Shown piece by piece: positions 24,421 through 36,455 of a DNA stretch of 64,000 bases. Location of the stretch: positions 1,364,001-1,428,000 of the forward strand of contig WACJ01000550.1 in the NCBI GenBank assembly GCA_008973525.1, in the 5' to 3' direction. This stretch comes from Stenopsyche tienmushanensis. Its lineage: Eukaryota > Arthropoda > Insecta > Trichoptera > Stenopsychidae. Position numbers and translations under genes: made by a program. Positions within the stretch are counted from its first letter, which is position 1, and every line of letters starts with the position of its first letter. The notes below the pieces were generated by a model. It was not told where the DNA came from and searched no databases. It worked only from the letters and a program-made list of their open reading frames with translations.

Positions 24421-25094
24421 TTCATGAAACTCCACTACGGGAAAGAATTCTCGGTAACGAGTAACTGTAAAACGTAAAAGACGTATACTATGCGTCATAT
24501 GTTTTGAATTACATCACATAACATTATATAAATATTTATCACTTTTATAACGGTTTTCTAAATTTAACAACAACAAAAATGTGGTATAAATATAAAAATA
24601 TTCATCTTAGATAGTAATTTACGTACAAGACTGATAATTTATGGTTGGATTTCGAATTCAAACTGTATTAATAAAAATAGGAATATAAGAAATGTTTCAA
24701 ATAGATTATCTAAACTAGCGTTTTTATTTTGTTTTGCTGGTTCTTAACCCTATAAATACCGTGTGTACACATCTATGCGTTTCATCACCACAAATTTATA
24801 CAAAAAAGTTGTAAATGCATCATTTGTTATTCAAAATGAATGTTCACTGAGGAGCAAAGCTTAAGTTTTTATAACAAAAGCCTTACTCTTACCGAAAACA
24901 ATATTTTAATGTTCGTTTGTATCTTTCGGTTCATTCAGAAAAAAAATGAAAATACAACCAACCCTCAGATAAAACTATTTTTTCACAGCACTAATAAAAA
25001 ATAATTTTAAAAAACTCCACCATCAACAGACAAGACGATGGCACTAGCCTACCTCGAGTTTGGCTACAAATTTTATCGAAAATTAAAGATCAAT
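24421..25094. other. AT-rich stretch; nothing recognised
   Basis: No gene or repeat recognised between the GC-richer block and repeat copy 2. Confidence 0.45.
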
Positions 25095-25460
25095 AACTGA
25101 GCAAACAAATCTGAAATTGCAAACGATCTCCAATGAAGTAACGGCAATGAAGCCCAAAATAACACACTGGCAGAACTGAACAGAGGATGCTCACAATGAG
25201 CACTACCAAGGCGTCGGCAGTTACTCCGCGTCCATGAGTCTGACAGGAGACTCGATATGTCGAAAAGAAGTAAATTTTAGTTCTTAATGTACCTCTTAAA
25301 TATTACTGGGCGCAATCGTATATCGAATTTCAGTGTAATTAAAAATATATAAAATTATTCCAATAATCAGAATTAAAACACAAACACTTTCTTTCTTTAA
25401 AATGTGACATTGCAACGCTTGCGGGTACTCGCCAGTAGTATATATAGTAAAACGTAAAGT
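25095..25460 (-). repeat. unidentified dispersed repeat, copy 2 of an inverted pair
   Basis: Reverse-complement relative of 19300-19660. Read on the minus strand it runs from gcgagtacccgcaagcgttg, through aattacactg, to tcgagtctcctgtcagactc and on to ttcattggagatcgtttgc. If both copies lie in one transcript, as intron 2 of the receptor would make them, they could pair across about 5.4 kb of intervening RNA. No terminal motifs were found and the family is unknown. The 101-codon minus frame 25296-25601 overlaps one end and is not recognisable. Confidence 0.65.
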
Positions 25461-28400
25461 TTCTTCAAAGAGTATGGAGATTCCGACGTTTACTTTGACA
25501 GTGCTAACAACAATGCTCGATTTTACTATTTTAGAAAACCCAAAAGTCTTACAACGGTAGAGTTTAGAGGTTATATGGTAAAATACTAGTATTGATGTCA
25601 ATAGACACGCTTATGGAAATGGCACCTTAAAAACAATGATAATATTAACATAATTTTTAACGAATTATAATTAATATGATTTTATAGTTATAATTTAGCT
25701 TAGTATTTAATTATTATCCCAATAAATATCGCTGATTAAATAATTTGAAAAAAACCTTGAGTTTTTTAAGGTATCATATTCCAAAAAAAGGTTAATTAAA
25801 AATATATTTTCAATTTATAAATATATACTAATATGTTTTTTTAAGAAATACTTTAATAGCATCGATCATTTATCATCACTAGTACTTATAATCTTATTTA
25901 TTTGAATCATTTTCAAAATCGCTTCAGGGTTTTTATTAGTGCTAGATTATTCAAAATCTGCAATAAGTGATTGTCTACTTTTAGTATGTCAATCTTTATA
26001 TTTTTCATGATAAGGGGTTAATCACTTTTCTAGTTTCCTCTTGAATTTTAACCTTTTTTTTTACATCAAAGGATCATTTGTTATAAATTTGAGAAATTAA
26101 GATTATTTAATGCTTAAGTGAGTGATTGAATTTGCAACAATAATTAAATTAGCATTTATATAAAATGATAATTTCGCTACTCACTCATAGATTGTTTCCT
26201 CTCCTAAATTTCCAAATAATCCTATCCTTACTTTACCATGTGTGGAAGGCAAATGGGAAACCACCACATTAAATATTTTCCCTGGTAAGATCTCCTATGG
26301 AGATTCTATGGAGAGTAGAAAGATAGAAAGATGATCTTAGAATCTTTAAATGCAGAGGGCCAACGCTGAAGATTTAATTAATAACAATTTTTTTTAGCTT
26401 GATTGGCTTTTATATATTTCTAAATTATGTCATAAAAAAGATCTGATTACAAAAATGAGTTTTTATTACTTGTATGTATGTCATAAAATTCAACTATTAC
26501 TCAGCATTGAAAAGAGTCAACTTGCTAAATTCCATAGTTGTTTAGTAATCTTCTAGCAAATATATAAAGGAACCCAATTTTCTTCGAAGGCTGATTCCGA
26601 GGAACTGATGGCGAAATAACGTATCGATGCAATTTTCAATAAAAGAAATTCAACACAGATCGTGCTCGACGAAGTGGAGCATTGTCAGTGTGCAAGATGG
26701 TATTTTCTCACCAGATTCGTTCTTTGTTCCCGAGCAGACAACAGGTGCTCCTTAAAAATGTCACTTTCTTTAAATCATCCTGTTTCGATGTATGCCTCGA
26801 CAGCTGAATTCTGAAAAAAATGCGACAAATTTATTTTAAAATACGTCGTAACAACCTTATCGCTTTTAAGTCTTTATATTTGAAACATCTTTGAGAATTT
26901 TTATCAGACAATTACCCGCATGTAACAGCTATTGTAATGTATCCAAATGAATGTTCGTAAAAAACGTGTGTCACTAATTAATTTAATTACACAGGTGCTT
27001 TTGGTCATTGAACCTCAGATATAACAAAAAAGCGATATACAAATTTGACTGTTCAAATCGTTTTAAAATGTTTTTGGGGGCATTTCTTTCAAAACTATGA
27101 ATAACAGAATTTTTGCATGGGGAGGTGGGTGTGATCATGTGATGTGTGTGGGACAGTACAATTTTAATATATATATATTAAAACGCAATGCAACAGGCTG
27201 ACTTTGGATTTTCTATTCAATTTAAGGATTATTTACAAAGTCCTTTGTATCGCATCCGAAAATAATCAATAACGGCGATTGTTTGTGAATAACCATTTAT
27301 CAAGCCACGATGAGCGCAATATTTTTATGCTAAAAGCATATCAAACCACCCACCATTCAAAAATCAAATCTATTATCATTTCAACGCCATTGTGTTCGCA
27401 AATATTTTTTGCTCATTGAAAGAAATCTTTTCTATGAATGACTGATTAATTCTCCTTTGTGCGAGCAAAAATATTTAGCTATATATGTATACAAAATTTA
27501 AAATTGTAATTTATTACCTCGTTAATCTCACCGAGTATTTTGCTACTTTCATGCCTCGGTTTTGGGAATGAATTACAATATTTTTTTCATTTTTGGAACT
27601 CACAGGGTGGGTGAATAAAATTAGCGCTCAAAACATCCCTTTTAAACAAGAGTCGCAAAAATATGCAAGTTAATTCAATGTCGAAAAAGCTACATATTTT
27701 TAACATAGTAAATTGTGTATATTTGTAAATTTTGAGATTTTATAGTAAATTACGAATCACATCTTAAAAGTATAATTTCCATGCTCTTGCGTAATTATAA
27801 AATCTCCTTTTTCTTAAGATACCACATCCGAGATTTCTACTATATATTTCTAGAGAGAATTTATTGTGATGATATTCTATTTACTTTCTACAAGCGGTAA
27901 AGATGGGATAGGATAACTCGAATAAGATATTTTGATAAGAGAATAGCAATATTCTAGTTATTTCTTAATTATTGTGGCAAATTCAGACATTCATGGACGT
28001 CCCTACGTGACTTTATTAATCGCCTCAGTATTTAATTTTATAAATTCAGTAAATTAGGGTAAACCTGGATCGAGACAACCAAAATATGTTGGTACTTGTT
28101 AAGTTGCTTAAATATTAATATTTTAAAAATTATTGCCACCTTATTCCAGTTATACATGTTGATATTATATATAATATTTTTCAATAGTCTTCATTATTTC
28201 GCCTGTGATATTTTGCCAAGCTTCAATTGATTGATTGTGTTGATTATTTATGTCATCGATCGGAAATGGTTCATAAGGCATTAAATTATTTTTATTTACA
28301 TTCAGAATGTAACATATTAAGCATGTATACTATGCTATGATGTGCGCAGATTTCAAAAATTAAAATGAAAAAATTTGGGCATTTCGATTTTTAATTTAAT

Positions 28401-29389
28401 TCGTCAGGTCTCTTTTCCTTAAGAAAATATATTTAAGGTTTTATTTGCTCGTTCAGAAAATTTCATTTAATCCTCCGCGATTAAAACGTTTCATAAGAGC
28501 GCTTTCAGGCACTTATTAAATATTAATTACCAAAATTTTCCATTAAATACCTTTGAAGTATATTATTAAATTATTTAGAATACAAACTTTGCAATAATTC
28601 AACGTCGGTACATGTGTTTATCATTAATAAAACGGTCTTTGAAATAACTTTATTTCCGGTCTTTCATAAATTATTTAGCAACTTATTGCGAACAAGCTCC
28701 ATGCTAATTTTGCTTGCAGTAAACTTTTAAAAGCTCAATACATGGATTCATGCAGAATCCCAGCGATAAAACACAAGTTTGTAGCCCTGTCGTAAATTGT
28801 AACCAATATTCTGATAAAATGTTAAAATATAATATAAATCGTCTTCCTATGTAAGTTTGTATCGACCTCAATTTTAGTACATGCAAAGTTACTATATCGA
28901 AAGTAATTTTGTAACTACTCGATTCAATTGCAGATAAAATCACTTCACAAAAACTTACAATAGTAAATTAACAACCACTCATCTATTTAAATTTAGTTTA
29001 AATAAAATGTCATACTATATATCGTATTATTTAGGTCAACAGCATGAAAGATGTTAGGAGTTAATTAACTCTGATTAAGCATTGTGCATGTTAATACAAA
29101 TTTAATGATAAACTAAACTAGATTTAATATTTCAGGTTGAACGTCCAACTTATCAGTGAGTTGTGATACCAACAGGAAATTATCTACAGGAAACAAACAA
29201 ATTAGCTCACAATTTTGCTTTCATTAAGGCTTATCAACATGCTTTATTATAAATAAGTCAACGAAAATATTAGAAATGTTACAATATTTGGATATATACT
29301 AATATTCATGAATTTTGTTTAGTTTAACACATCAATCAATGAGTTCGTAGGATGACTTAAAAAACAATAACTGTTTTAATTAACGACAA
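25461..29389. other. AT-rich stretch; possible SINE/LINE tail at about 26240-26360
   Basis: Around 26241-26280 the words tggaaggcaaatgggaaacc and accaccacatta resemble a phrase I associate with old insect SINE/LINE 3' regions, followed by a purine-rich gaaagatagaaagatgat run. The memory is loose and no ends were found. The rest, including a TG-rich patch near 27120-27160 and a short TA run near 27167-27178, holds nothing recognisable. Confidence 0.35.
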
Positions 29390-30080
29390 AATAAAATAAC
29401 GATTTTATTCATAACCATTGTCGCATTCAAGAGTGACACATTGATTCCAACGCTTCTATAAACATGTTGATGCCCTTTTTGTAGATGTGGGGGATCTTAG
29501 AATAGGCTTTGTTTTCGGCAATCACTTCTTCATTGGAGTTAAATCTCTTTCCCTTGAGCAATATTTTAGGTCTGCAAACCGGTAATAGTTGGTGGGAGCT
29601 AGATTCGGAGAATTCGGTGAATAGAAATGCAATTCAAAGTGCAATTTGTGTAATTTTGCCATTGTTGCGATCGACTTGTAACACGAAGCTTTATCTTGGT
29701 AAGAGTACTTTTGCTTTTTCGTTTGGGGTAATTTTTCCACAATTCCTTCTGTCAAATGCATCAATAACACCATTGAAATTGATAGTTTTTCCCTTTTCAA
29801 GGTAATTAATGAATAAAATATCGTGTGTATCCCAAAATAAAGAGGCCAAAACCTTACCAGCTGACAATTGCGATTTTGGTTGCTTTGAGCGGTTTTCGCC
29901 AGTTGCTGAGCATTCAGCTACCTGCTAATTAAACTCTGAAGTTTAGTGATGGATTAATGTTTTATCTATGTTCACATACAATATGAAAAAATGCTAAAAT
30001 GGTGCTCAGTATTATTGACGTCTTGTTGTATTTTATCGACTCTGAGCACATGCGGTACCCACTAATAATAGAGCTTTCTC
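29390..30080 (-). pseudogene. mariner transposase fossil (irritans/mellifera-like), central and C-terminal parts
   Basis: On the minus strand, in order from 30080 down, I can follow the mariner DDE domain across several frames: the first-aspartate block (VNIDKT...IHH, with stops), a GENRSKQPKSQLSAGKVLA block, FWDTHDILFINYLEKGK, a QDKASCYKSIATMAKLH block holding the second aspartate, and SPNLAPTNYYRFADLK. The last catalytic aspartate of mariners (in APSD) is Asn here (APTN). Homology continues to ALESMC near 29430. Several frameshifts and in-frame stops make it dead. The N-terminal DNA-binding part is absent. The first-aspartate and HHYTPE-type context points to irritans or mellifera relatives. 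Confidence 0.85.
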
Positions 30081-30297
30081 ATGGAAAAATGGTGAATACA
30101 TTGTCTTTCGATCTTTAAGGTATCAGTTATCTCTTTCCATTTGAATTTTTTAAAACGTTTTCTGGAAATATTACCAAATTAGGGCGATCAGAACGTTTAA
30201 AACCAGTTCTCTACTATTTTTCTCGACGAAGCAGAGTCCGAATTTTTCCATTTTTCCCTATTAATAATGCGTCACGCACCACAATGCTATAAAAACA
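30081..30297. other. interval between mariner fossil and pogo-type end
   Basis: Probably the inside of the fragment whose end lies at 30361, or the decayed N-terminal part of the mariner; no similarity can be followed by eye. Confidence 0.3.
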
Positions 30298-30361
30298 TGC
30301 TTTTTTCGGACGTAAGTGCGAATAGTCACAAGTTGAACCGTCGTAAGTCGAGGACTACCTG
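30298..30361 (-). mobile_element. transposon terminal fragment (pogo/Tigger-type end)
   Basis: Read on the minus strand from 30361, the sequence begins CAGGTAGTCCTCGACTTACG and continues with cggttcaacttgtgactatt, the style of terminus seen in pogo/Tigger-derived elements of many animals. No partner terminus was found; a clear TA at the outer edge is also missing. It may have been cut off when neighbouring elements inserted. Confidence 0.5.
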
Positions 30362-32679
30362 CAATTTGTAAACTGAATAATTGTCAGATTATTATGAAAT
30401 TTTGATACCTATTATTTATAATTTGATATGAATTAAAATAAAATTTGAATTTGTCATTAGTGGCGCCAACTATATGAGTGATGATACATTTAGATTAAAA
30501 TATAATTTAACAGTTAATGATATAAGAAACTAATGCTTTGAATACGTTATGCGTTCTGACTGATATCAGGCGCCAATCCAGGTCCAAGCTGGATGGTGTG
30601 AAATATGCCACCGGTCACAAGAATGTGGAGGATGAGGAAACTTGTAGAAAATATGTGACTGGCGTGTCAGTTTTCATCGGGGTTACGATCTTCAGTCATG
30701 CGGAATACGATGAAGAATAAGAAGAAAAAATAATTAATGATCAGTATATACGAAGTGTTCCGATGCAGGAAAATTTTGGGAAAACTTTGTGGAGAAAAAA
30801 ATATTATTTTTAAAAATTAAGACAAGAAAATTCGTTGTGGGTCAAAAAAATTAAAAATATGTACTGAAGTCCTTTTATATATAATGATGGTACTTTAGAT
30901 TACAAATAAACAAATTTATCTTAGAAACTTTTATATTTTAAACTGGCAAGTATATTTAAGAAAACCAAATGGTGTGAAAATTACTAAAGACGTCCTTAAA
31001 AATACTATAAAGCGATAGATAGAAGCCGTTTCACCCTAGTAACCCGTTTTTACGCGCCATCATTGCCATTATTTGTTGAATAAATATTTATGAACTATAA
31101 AGAGCGATATTCTTAATATAAGTATATCGAAGTAGCGTCCCTAAAATGAAATCTCGCTTCCCATTTGACTAGTAAACAGGACTGAAGTTATCGATGATTT
31201 ATAGAGGCAGCTGGTGCAAGGCGATACCGAGCGAAAATTGCCGATAAACAAGCATTTATTCATCGGGTTCGGGATGTGTCGTTTAAGCCGTTACTTGATT
31301 TATGGTCCATAAAACAAAGTAACGTATAAATTTTATACAACCTAGTCTGTTTATTGCTTTGCTCCCATTTAAAGATTGCGGTCCCGGGCATAATAAGAAC
31401 ATATGCAGATCTGGGATGTTAAGTTACCTCTGCGTCTTAAACCTTTTATGTGCGCGGCGACAATGGCATACCTCGTCGTATTTACCATGATCGCCGAACA
31501 CGCTCTCCAAAGACAAAATTACAGACCGACGTCGCAAGTGAGTATAGCACACTAAATTACGTTGTGGCTAAGGGTCGGAATTCCAGAAATTTAGACAGAA
31601 TTTAACGGGAATTCCCAAATATGATAAAACGGGAGATTAACTAATGCCGAAGGATATTCGCCGAAACCAGAATCCACGAATTATCGGTTCAGTGCGAAAT
31701 TGGGGGGGCGTACTTGGAGATTTTGGCGTTCCCACCATTATTCACATAACGTATAAATTGTACTACAGATGCGTGAATATTCGTACTACACAATTTATTT
31801 GTAAAAGTTGACTTTATTTTGTTGATTTTTAAGCGTGAGCTCCTACTTTTGGGTCGTTTATGAATGTATATATTATTATTTGTGGTTGCACACGCTACAT
31901 TATTTACGCTGTCACATACAGAAAACAGAACATATAGCATGAAAAGTGAACTCTAAACATTTCAGGATCAGCCAACGGGTAACAAATTTTATGAAATTCT
32001 GCTTGAAAAGCACCCTTACTCTATATTAATATGTATCCGATAGTACAATTATTTAAATTATTATTTGGAAATAGTTTTAACTTTTTGCTCAATCATTGCT
32101 AAACAGACATCGTTCGTATAATACGTACGATCATTTTAATCTAGAAAAAAATGAAAAAATAAAATATCTCATATTATTGATCATTCATCACTGTCGCTGT
32201 CAATCTTATTAATTTATTTTCATTTCCACATTGGTAGTATTTTTTAGCTACCGGAATCAATCATAATATTATATTTTACAGTAGCCACCATAGTGATTTA
32301 GTATCGCCAATTTAAAGCGCAAAACCTTTATCAATTTTAAAATATGACTTTTAAAATAATCGGAGTTCTCTAGAATATGCTTTCATTCGATGTTGAAGAA
32401 TTGCCTTCAAACTGCCTGATATTTATTAGTAGCAAATTTGGGCTCCAAAATATTTGAGATGTGGGATTAAAAATCTATGAGATTTAGGTATGGTAAAAAT
32501 GAACGCTTCTATTGCTTCGATAACAGAAGCATCTATGAGATAATTTTTACGAACTATAAAAATCATATCGAAATAAGGATATAGAAGCAATTGGTGTATA
32601 TTTTAGATTTTAAACGAGGTAAAATTATTGTGTATGTATTGCAAAAAGCATACTTTGAAAGATACTTAAATCCAAATCA
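30362..32679. other. mostly AT-rich stretch; nothing recognised
   Basis: The interval contains a GC-richer patch at about 31370-31570 without an identified motif, and unrecognised frames at 30538-30720 (+, 60 codons) and 31689-31940 (-, 83 codons). I see no transposon protein here. An imperfect hairpin of gcttc/gaagc words lies near 32505-32530. Confidence 0.4.
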
Positions 32680-32890
32680 TGAGTAGGTTGGGTCAAGTTG
32701 GATACTTTCGTAATCTCCTTTAAATGACGATATACTGTTCAATGAGATGAATCCACCCTTTCTGCAATTTGATCCACTGTTAATCTGATTCCACAAGATT
32801 TTTAAGAACATCGTTATCAAAATTAACAGGACGTTCTGAACGTGATTTTTCTGTGCAGTTCTTACATTGATAGTATGTTCACCATCGCGG
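32680..32890 (-). pseudogene. mariner transposase fossil (mauritiana/cecropia-like), N-terminal DNA-binding part
   Basis: On the minus strand one reads KSRSERPVNFDNDVLKNLVE followed by a broken helix-turn-helix region with YRHLKEITKVSNLTQPTHD. This matches the GRP-x-x-x-D-x-D-x-L hinge and second HTH that precede the WVPHEL motif in mauritiana- and cecropia-type mariners. A TAA interrupts it after the VESD-like word. The catalytic domain does not follow downstream on this strand. The nearby fossil at 29390-30080 belongs to a different mariner subfamily, so the two are not halves of one element. Confidence 0.7.
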
Positions 32891-33654
32891 GAAGAAGTTA
32901 AATTATTTTTCTAACAACAAAAATAAACTTCAAAAATTATCATCTGACATTGAATGGCTTGCAAAACGTTCTTACTTAGCAGATATTTTTCCCTGTTAAA
33001 TGATTTAAATATATCTTTATGAGGAGAATTTAAAGACGTGTTTACACTACGAAATGAACGCCTTAATAAATATTACTGTAACAAACGCGATTGATTGCAA
33101 ATGATTAATTAAAAAATTAATAAATCTTATAACACAAAAGCCAGTTAGTGGTCCGCGTTCACAATTTTAATCTACTTAGTGAACCGTAAGCGGAAAAAGG
33201 TTGCTGATAGCTGTTATATGCAATATTTGTTTGAATTTATATATATGCTATGAAAAATATGTATGGACAATGAAATATATTTTTTTAATGATTAAAATCC
33301 TCGTAGTATAAAATTAAGGTACTCAAACATATTACAAAGTCATACACATTTTATATTATACATTCATCTAAGCTCTGAGTATTATTTGTGAGTAATTTAG
33401 CGCATTCACTGCGAATGCATTAAAGAGCGCAATTGAAACCTTTTCAACCGGGTAATCGAGTGGTTTTAAAATTTGAGCAGCTTTCCTTAGAATGCAGTGA
33501 AAAACTACCCTAGACGATATTGTCGATTTTACAAAATAAAGCTTTCTGGAATGCAAGGAGTCAGTCCTTATTTTTTTAGAAAGACTAGTCTATTAACCTA
33601 TATAGCCTTTAAAACAGCACTACTTACTTGCTTGAATACTTAGGTTTTTTTCTT
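32891..33654. other. AT-rich stretch; nothing recognised
   Basis: A 62-codon minus frame at 33368-33556 matches nothing I know. Confidence 0.45.
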
Positions 33655-33756
33655 ATTAAAATAAAAATTGCATTTTGGTGAATATTTTTTTAGTTGACTG
33701 TATAAGTTGGCGAACCCATAGAAATCCCATTGCAATCCCCAGGTTGGGAACCAATG
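33655..33756 (-). mobile_element. hAT element end, related to the 46.8-48.2 kb hAT
   Basis: About 100 bases nearly identical to the end of the larger hAT fossil (48070-48187). Both read ataaaaattgcattttggtg, then gaatatttttt, ctgtataagttggcga, and end in aggttgggaaccaatg. On the minus strand that is CATTGGTTCCCAACCT, one base from the common hAT start CAGTGGTTCCCAACC. The GC-rich stretch just inside the end of the larger copy is missing here. A solo end or a deletion derivative; no opposite end was seen. Confidence 0.75.
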
Positions 33757-36074
33757 GTATATAGCAATACTCGAAAAATGTATGAAATATCGTATTATGT
33801 AGTATAAATCACTATGATTTGTTGAGATAATTGTTGTATATTATTTTCATAGGCAAAAAATATTAAAAATGTAGCGAAAATTGTGTTGATGTTTTCTAAA
33901 TATTATATTCTATGACTATAATTCTTTGCAAAACTTATTAAATAAGCACTTGCAATATTTATTCGACTTTTAAAAAATCCGGCAAATTTATGATGAGATT
34001 TCATCCTGAATAGAGAAGCCGGCATATAATTTATTAAAGCACAATATTTAAGTTGCCAGGGATAACGATATTATCTTCTTTTTACCTTATTGCTTTGTTC
34101 TTACGTTTTGTGTGTAAACAAAGGATATAAATAAAAGGCATTGTTTTAATTTTTTTTGTTAGTACTTATATTTAACCTTGAGTTTTACATAATATAGAAG
34201 TATTCGGAAGAGACGTTCCTTTTATTTCATTCCGTCCAGACCTTGAATTGCTCAAACAACAAAGGAAGAATTCGATTATGAAATTCGTTCATATCAAATG
34301 TCGGATTATACTCGTATATACCGAAATCACGACATAATACAAAGATGCCCATTAATGGGGGAGGATCTGTTTTCGGAAATTTGCAAATTGCAAAATCGAA
34401 ATATGATTTGGGCGATGTCCTTGGATAGCCTAATCGCGCCTATGAATTTCCGAAGTACCTAATTTTGTCGAAGTGATCAATCTTAATTTTCCCTTAAGTC
34501 TAGTTGTTATCGACGTAAATCGATCATAAGAATAATAACATAAATCAAAAGCTTGACAGTCGAAAAATATGAGACCTCTTGAAAGGACCTTTGATGAAGA
34601 CCGAGAATTTCAAAAGTGTCGTTTTTCGATAAGTAAACAAACTCTCCTCTTGGTAAATCTTTGAAATGTGATACTTGAAAGCACTTTCAGATTTTCTGAT
34701 CTGTTATTGAGTTACCTGAAAATACCTTCCGAATAACGCAGGTTTTTTTATTTCCTCCTTTTTTGTTTACACCTCTCGACGATTTAGAACTATAATCGAC
34801 TTGAAAAAATGTTCTATTTATACGTTTCTTCTTTCCTTATATTTCAAACAACATAAAGAAAGACAGCGACAAAGAGAATCGTATTTTGGAGCTTAAAATT
34901 AATTTTCTACCTCGCGATTTCGTATTTTTTTTAAGTATTTGAAATACACAATGGAATGGACAATTTTTTAAAAATATTATATCAAGGAATGATTAGAATT
35001 TGATGGATATCAATATTTTTTTGCTTTCGCGGGTTGTTGGCCTATGTTATATTAATTGTCAATGAGCTTTATTCAGCTTGATTTGAAACGTTTAGATGAG
35101 AAATATATAATTTTTTGATAAACTGACAAGAACATAAATAATTTTGATTTGAGTATAAAAAGATGGTTTTTTTCTATTGATTCATGCATTTTCTTGCATT
35201 ATTGCAAGTTGCAGATCAAAACAAAGTATAATGAAAAAGTGCAATTTTCAGTGTATTAGTTGGACGAAGGAAATGTTTTAAATTAAGCTTCTATCCTTTT
35301 CCGTGATTCTCTCGTCATTGATACGGAGTAAAATACGTATTTCATTCGATGCCATTCCACATTACATAGAAATATCTTTTCCACTGTTAATAATGATTTA
35401 GGGATACTAGCAGTTAATTGGATAAAACAAATCATTATTTTTAAGAACGTTTTGAACCAGAACAAGAACAGTAGTGTGTGATTAGCGACAACTTATAAAC
35501 AATCTATATTTTTTAAATTACCTATTTATTTTTTAAACCAAGCTTAGTTTACACCATTTTAAAATGATTCGTCAAAGATTTGATTCCACCAATGACGTCA
35601 ACAAAACATTTCACTCAATAAGTACGTAGGATGAAAATCTTCTTAAACCTTCCTTAAAATGTAATTTAACGTAAATGTAAGATTTAGTTTTTTTTAAGGT
35701 TTTCATAGATTAGATTCCTCGGAGATTTTGATCTTCATCTCAAAAATTTCAACATGATTTTATTAAATAAAAAATAAGTATAATATTTATAACTTATTGT
35801 AATAAAATATTACTATAATAAATAATTTAGATTCCAGCATAATGGATATGATATTTATGCAAAATATTTGTACGTGTAAGAATATTAAATAACCAAAGTT
35901 TCCATGGTAATTTTGTGTGGTTATAATTTTATTTAATTTGGTAATTAAATACACATTCAAAAAATGGTCTGCAGATGCTTCAAGATGTCTTCATTGTCCA
36001 AATAGATTTATTTAAGAAGTGAATCACGTGCTTTGGACAGAATTATTGAATGTCGGTTCAAAAAATTGTATATA
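33757..36074. other. AT-rich stretch; nothing recognised
   Basis: No gene or transposon recognised. A full cAMP-response-type TGACGTCA occurs once at 35593-35600. The 60-codon minus frame 35283-35465 is unrecognised. Confidence 0.4.
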
Positions 36075-36455
36075 TTATTGAATAAATTTTCCTTCGACTT
36101 CAGCAAAAATATAATAAAGACGTGCACGCCTCCGAAATGAAATTATCCCAAATTTTAAAATGACGTCTTTTGAATAGAAAATATAGCGGAGCAATTTTTC
36201 CCCGACCGATTTTCCATCGATATTTCTGGAGGGTATTTTAATTATTTTTTCTCCCGCTTTAATAAAATACAATCCACAGTATTTGAAATTTACATAATGA
36301 ATAGGGGGAAGCCAAAGTTTTCCGTACGGAACTAAACTTTTAACGACAAAAGGAAATTTTCCGGCGGATCGACGTTTTAAGCGCCACTGCTGGAAATACA
36401 TTAAAACACAGTACATTCTAAAATGTTTCCCTTTTTTTAAAAAACCGGAAGCCAT
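36075..36455 (-). CDS. unrecognised 126-codon open frame, possible small gene or chance
   Basis: I do not recognise this protein. The ATG at 36455 has a strong context (A at -3, G at +4), and 126 codons without a stop is unusual in such AT-rich DNA. The predicted product is rich in Lys, Arg, Phe and Tyr, has no obvious signal peptide or membrane segment, and opens MASGFLKKGKHF. No splice sites, upstream promoter or polyadenylation signal were tied to it, and it lies deep in the putative receptor intron. It could be a small intronic gene, a fragment of an unknown mobile element or coincidence. Evidence is only length and start context. Confidence 0.15.
   Translation of the reverse strand: MASGFLKKGKHFRMYCVLMYFQQWRLKRRSAGKFPFVVKSLVPYGKLWLPPIHYVNFKYCGLYFIKAGEKIIKIPSRNIDGKSVGEKLLRYIFYSKDVILKFGIISFRRRARLYYIFAEVEGKFIQ

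Noticed and set aside
29390..32890. The minus-strand mariner pieces at 32.7 kb (N-terminal) and 29.4-30.1 kb (C-terminal) as one element split by a 2.6-kb insertion.
   Set aside because: The orientation and protein order would fit, but the N-terminal piece has mauritiana/cecropia-type features and the C-terminal piece irritans/mellifera-type ones.
33598..33764. ctatatag before and gtatatag after a 151-base interval as an 8-bp hAT target duplication.
   Set aside because: The left side lacks any terminal repeat matching the right end, and the word is AT-rich enough to recur by chance.
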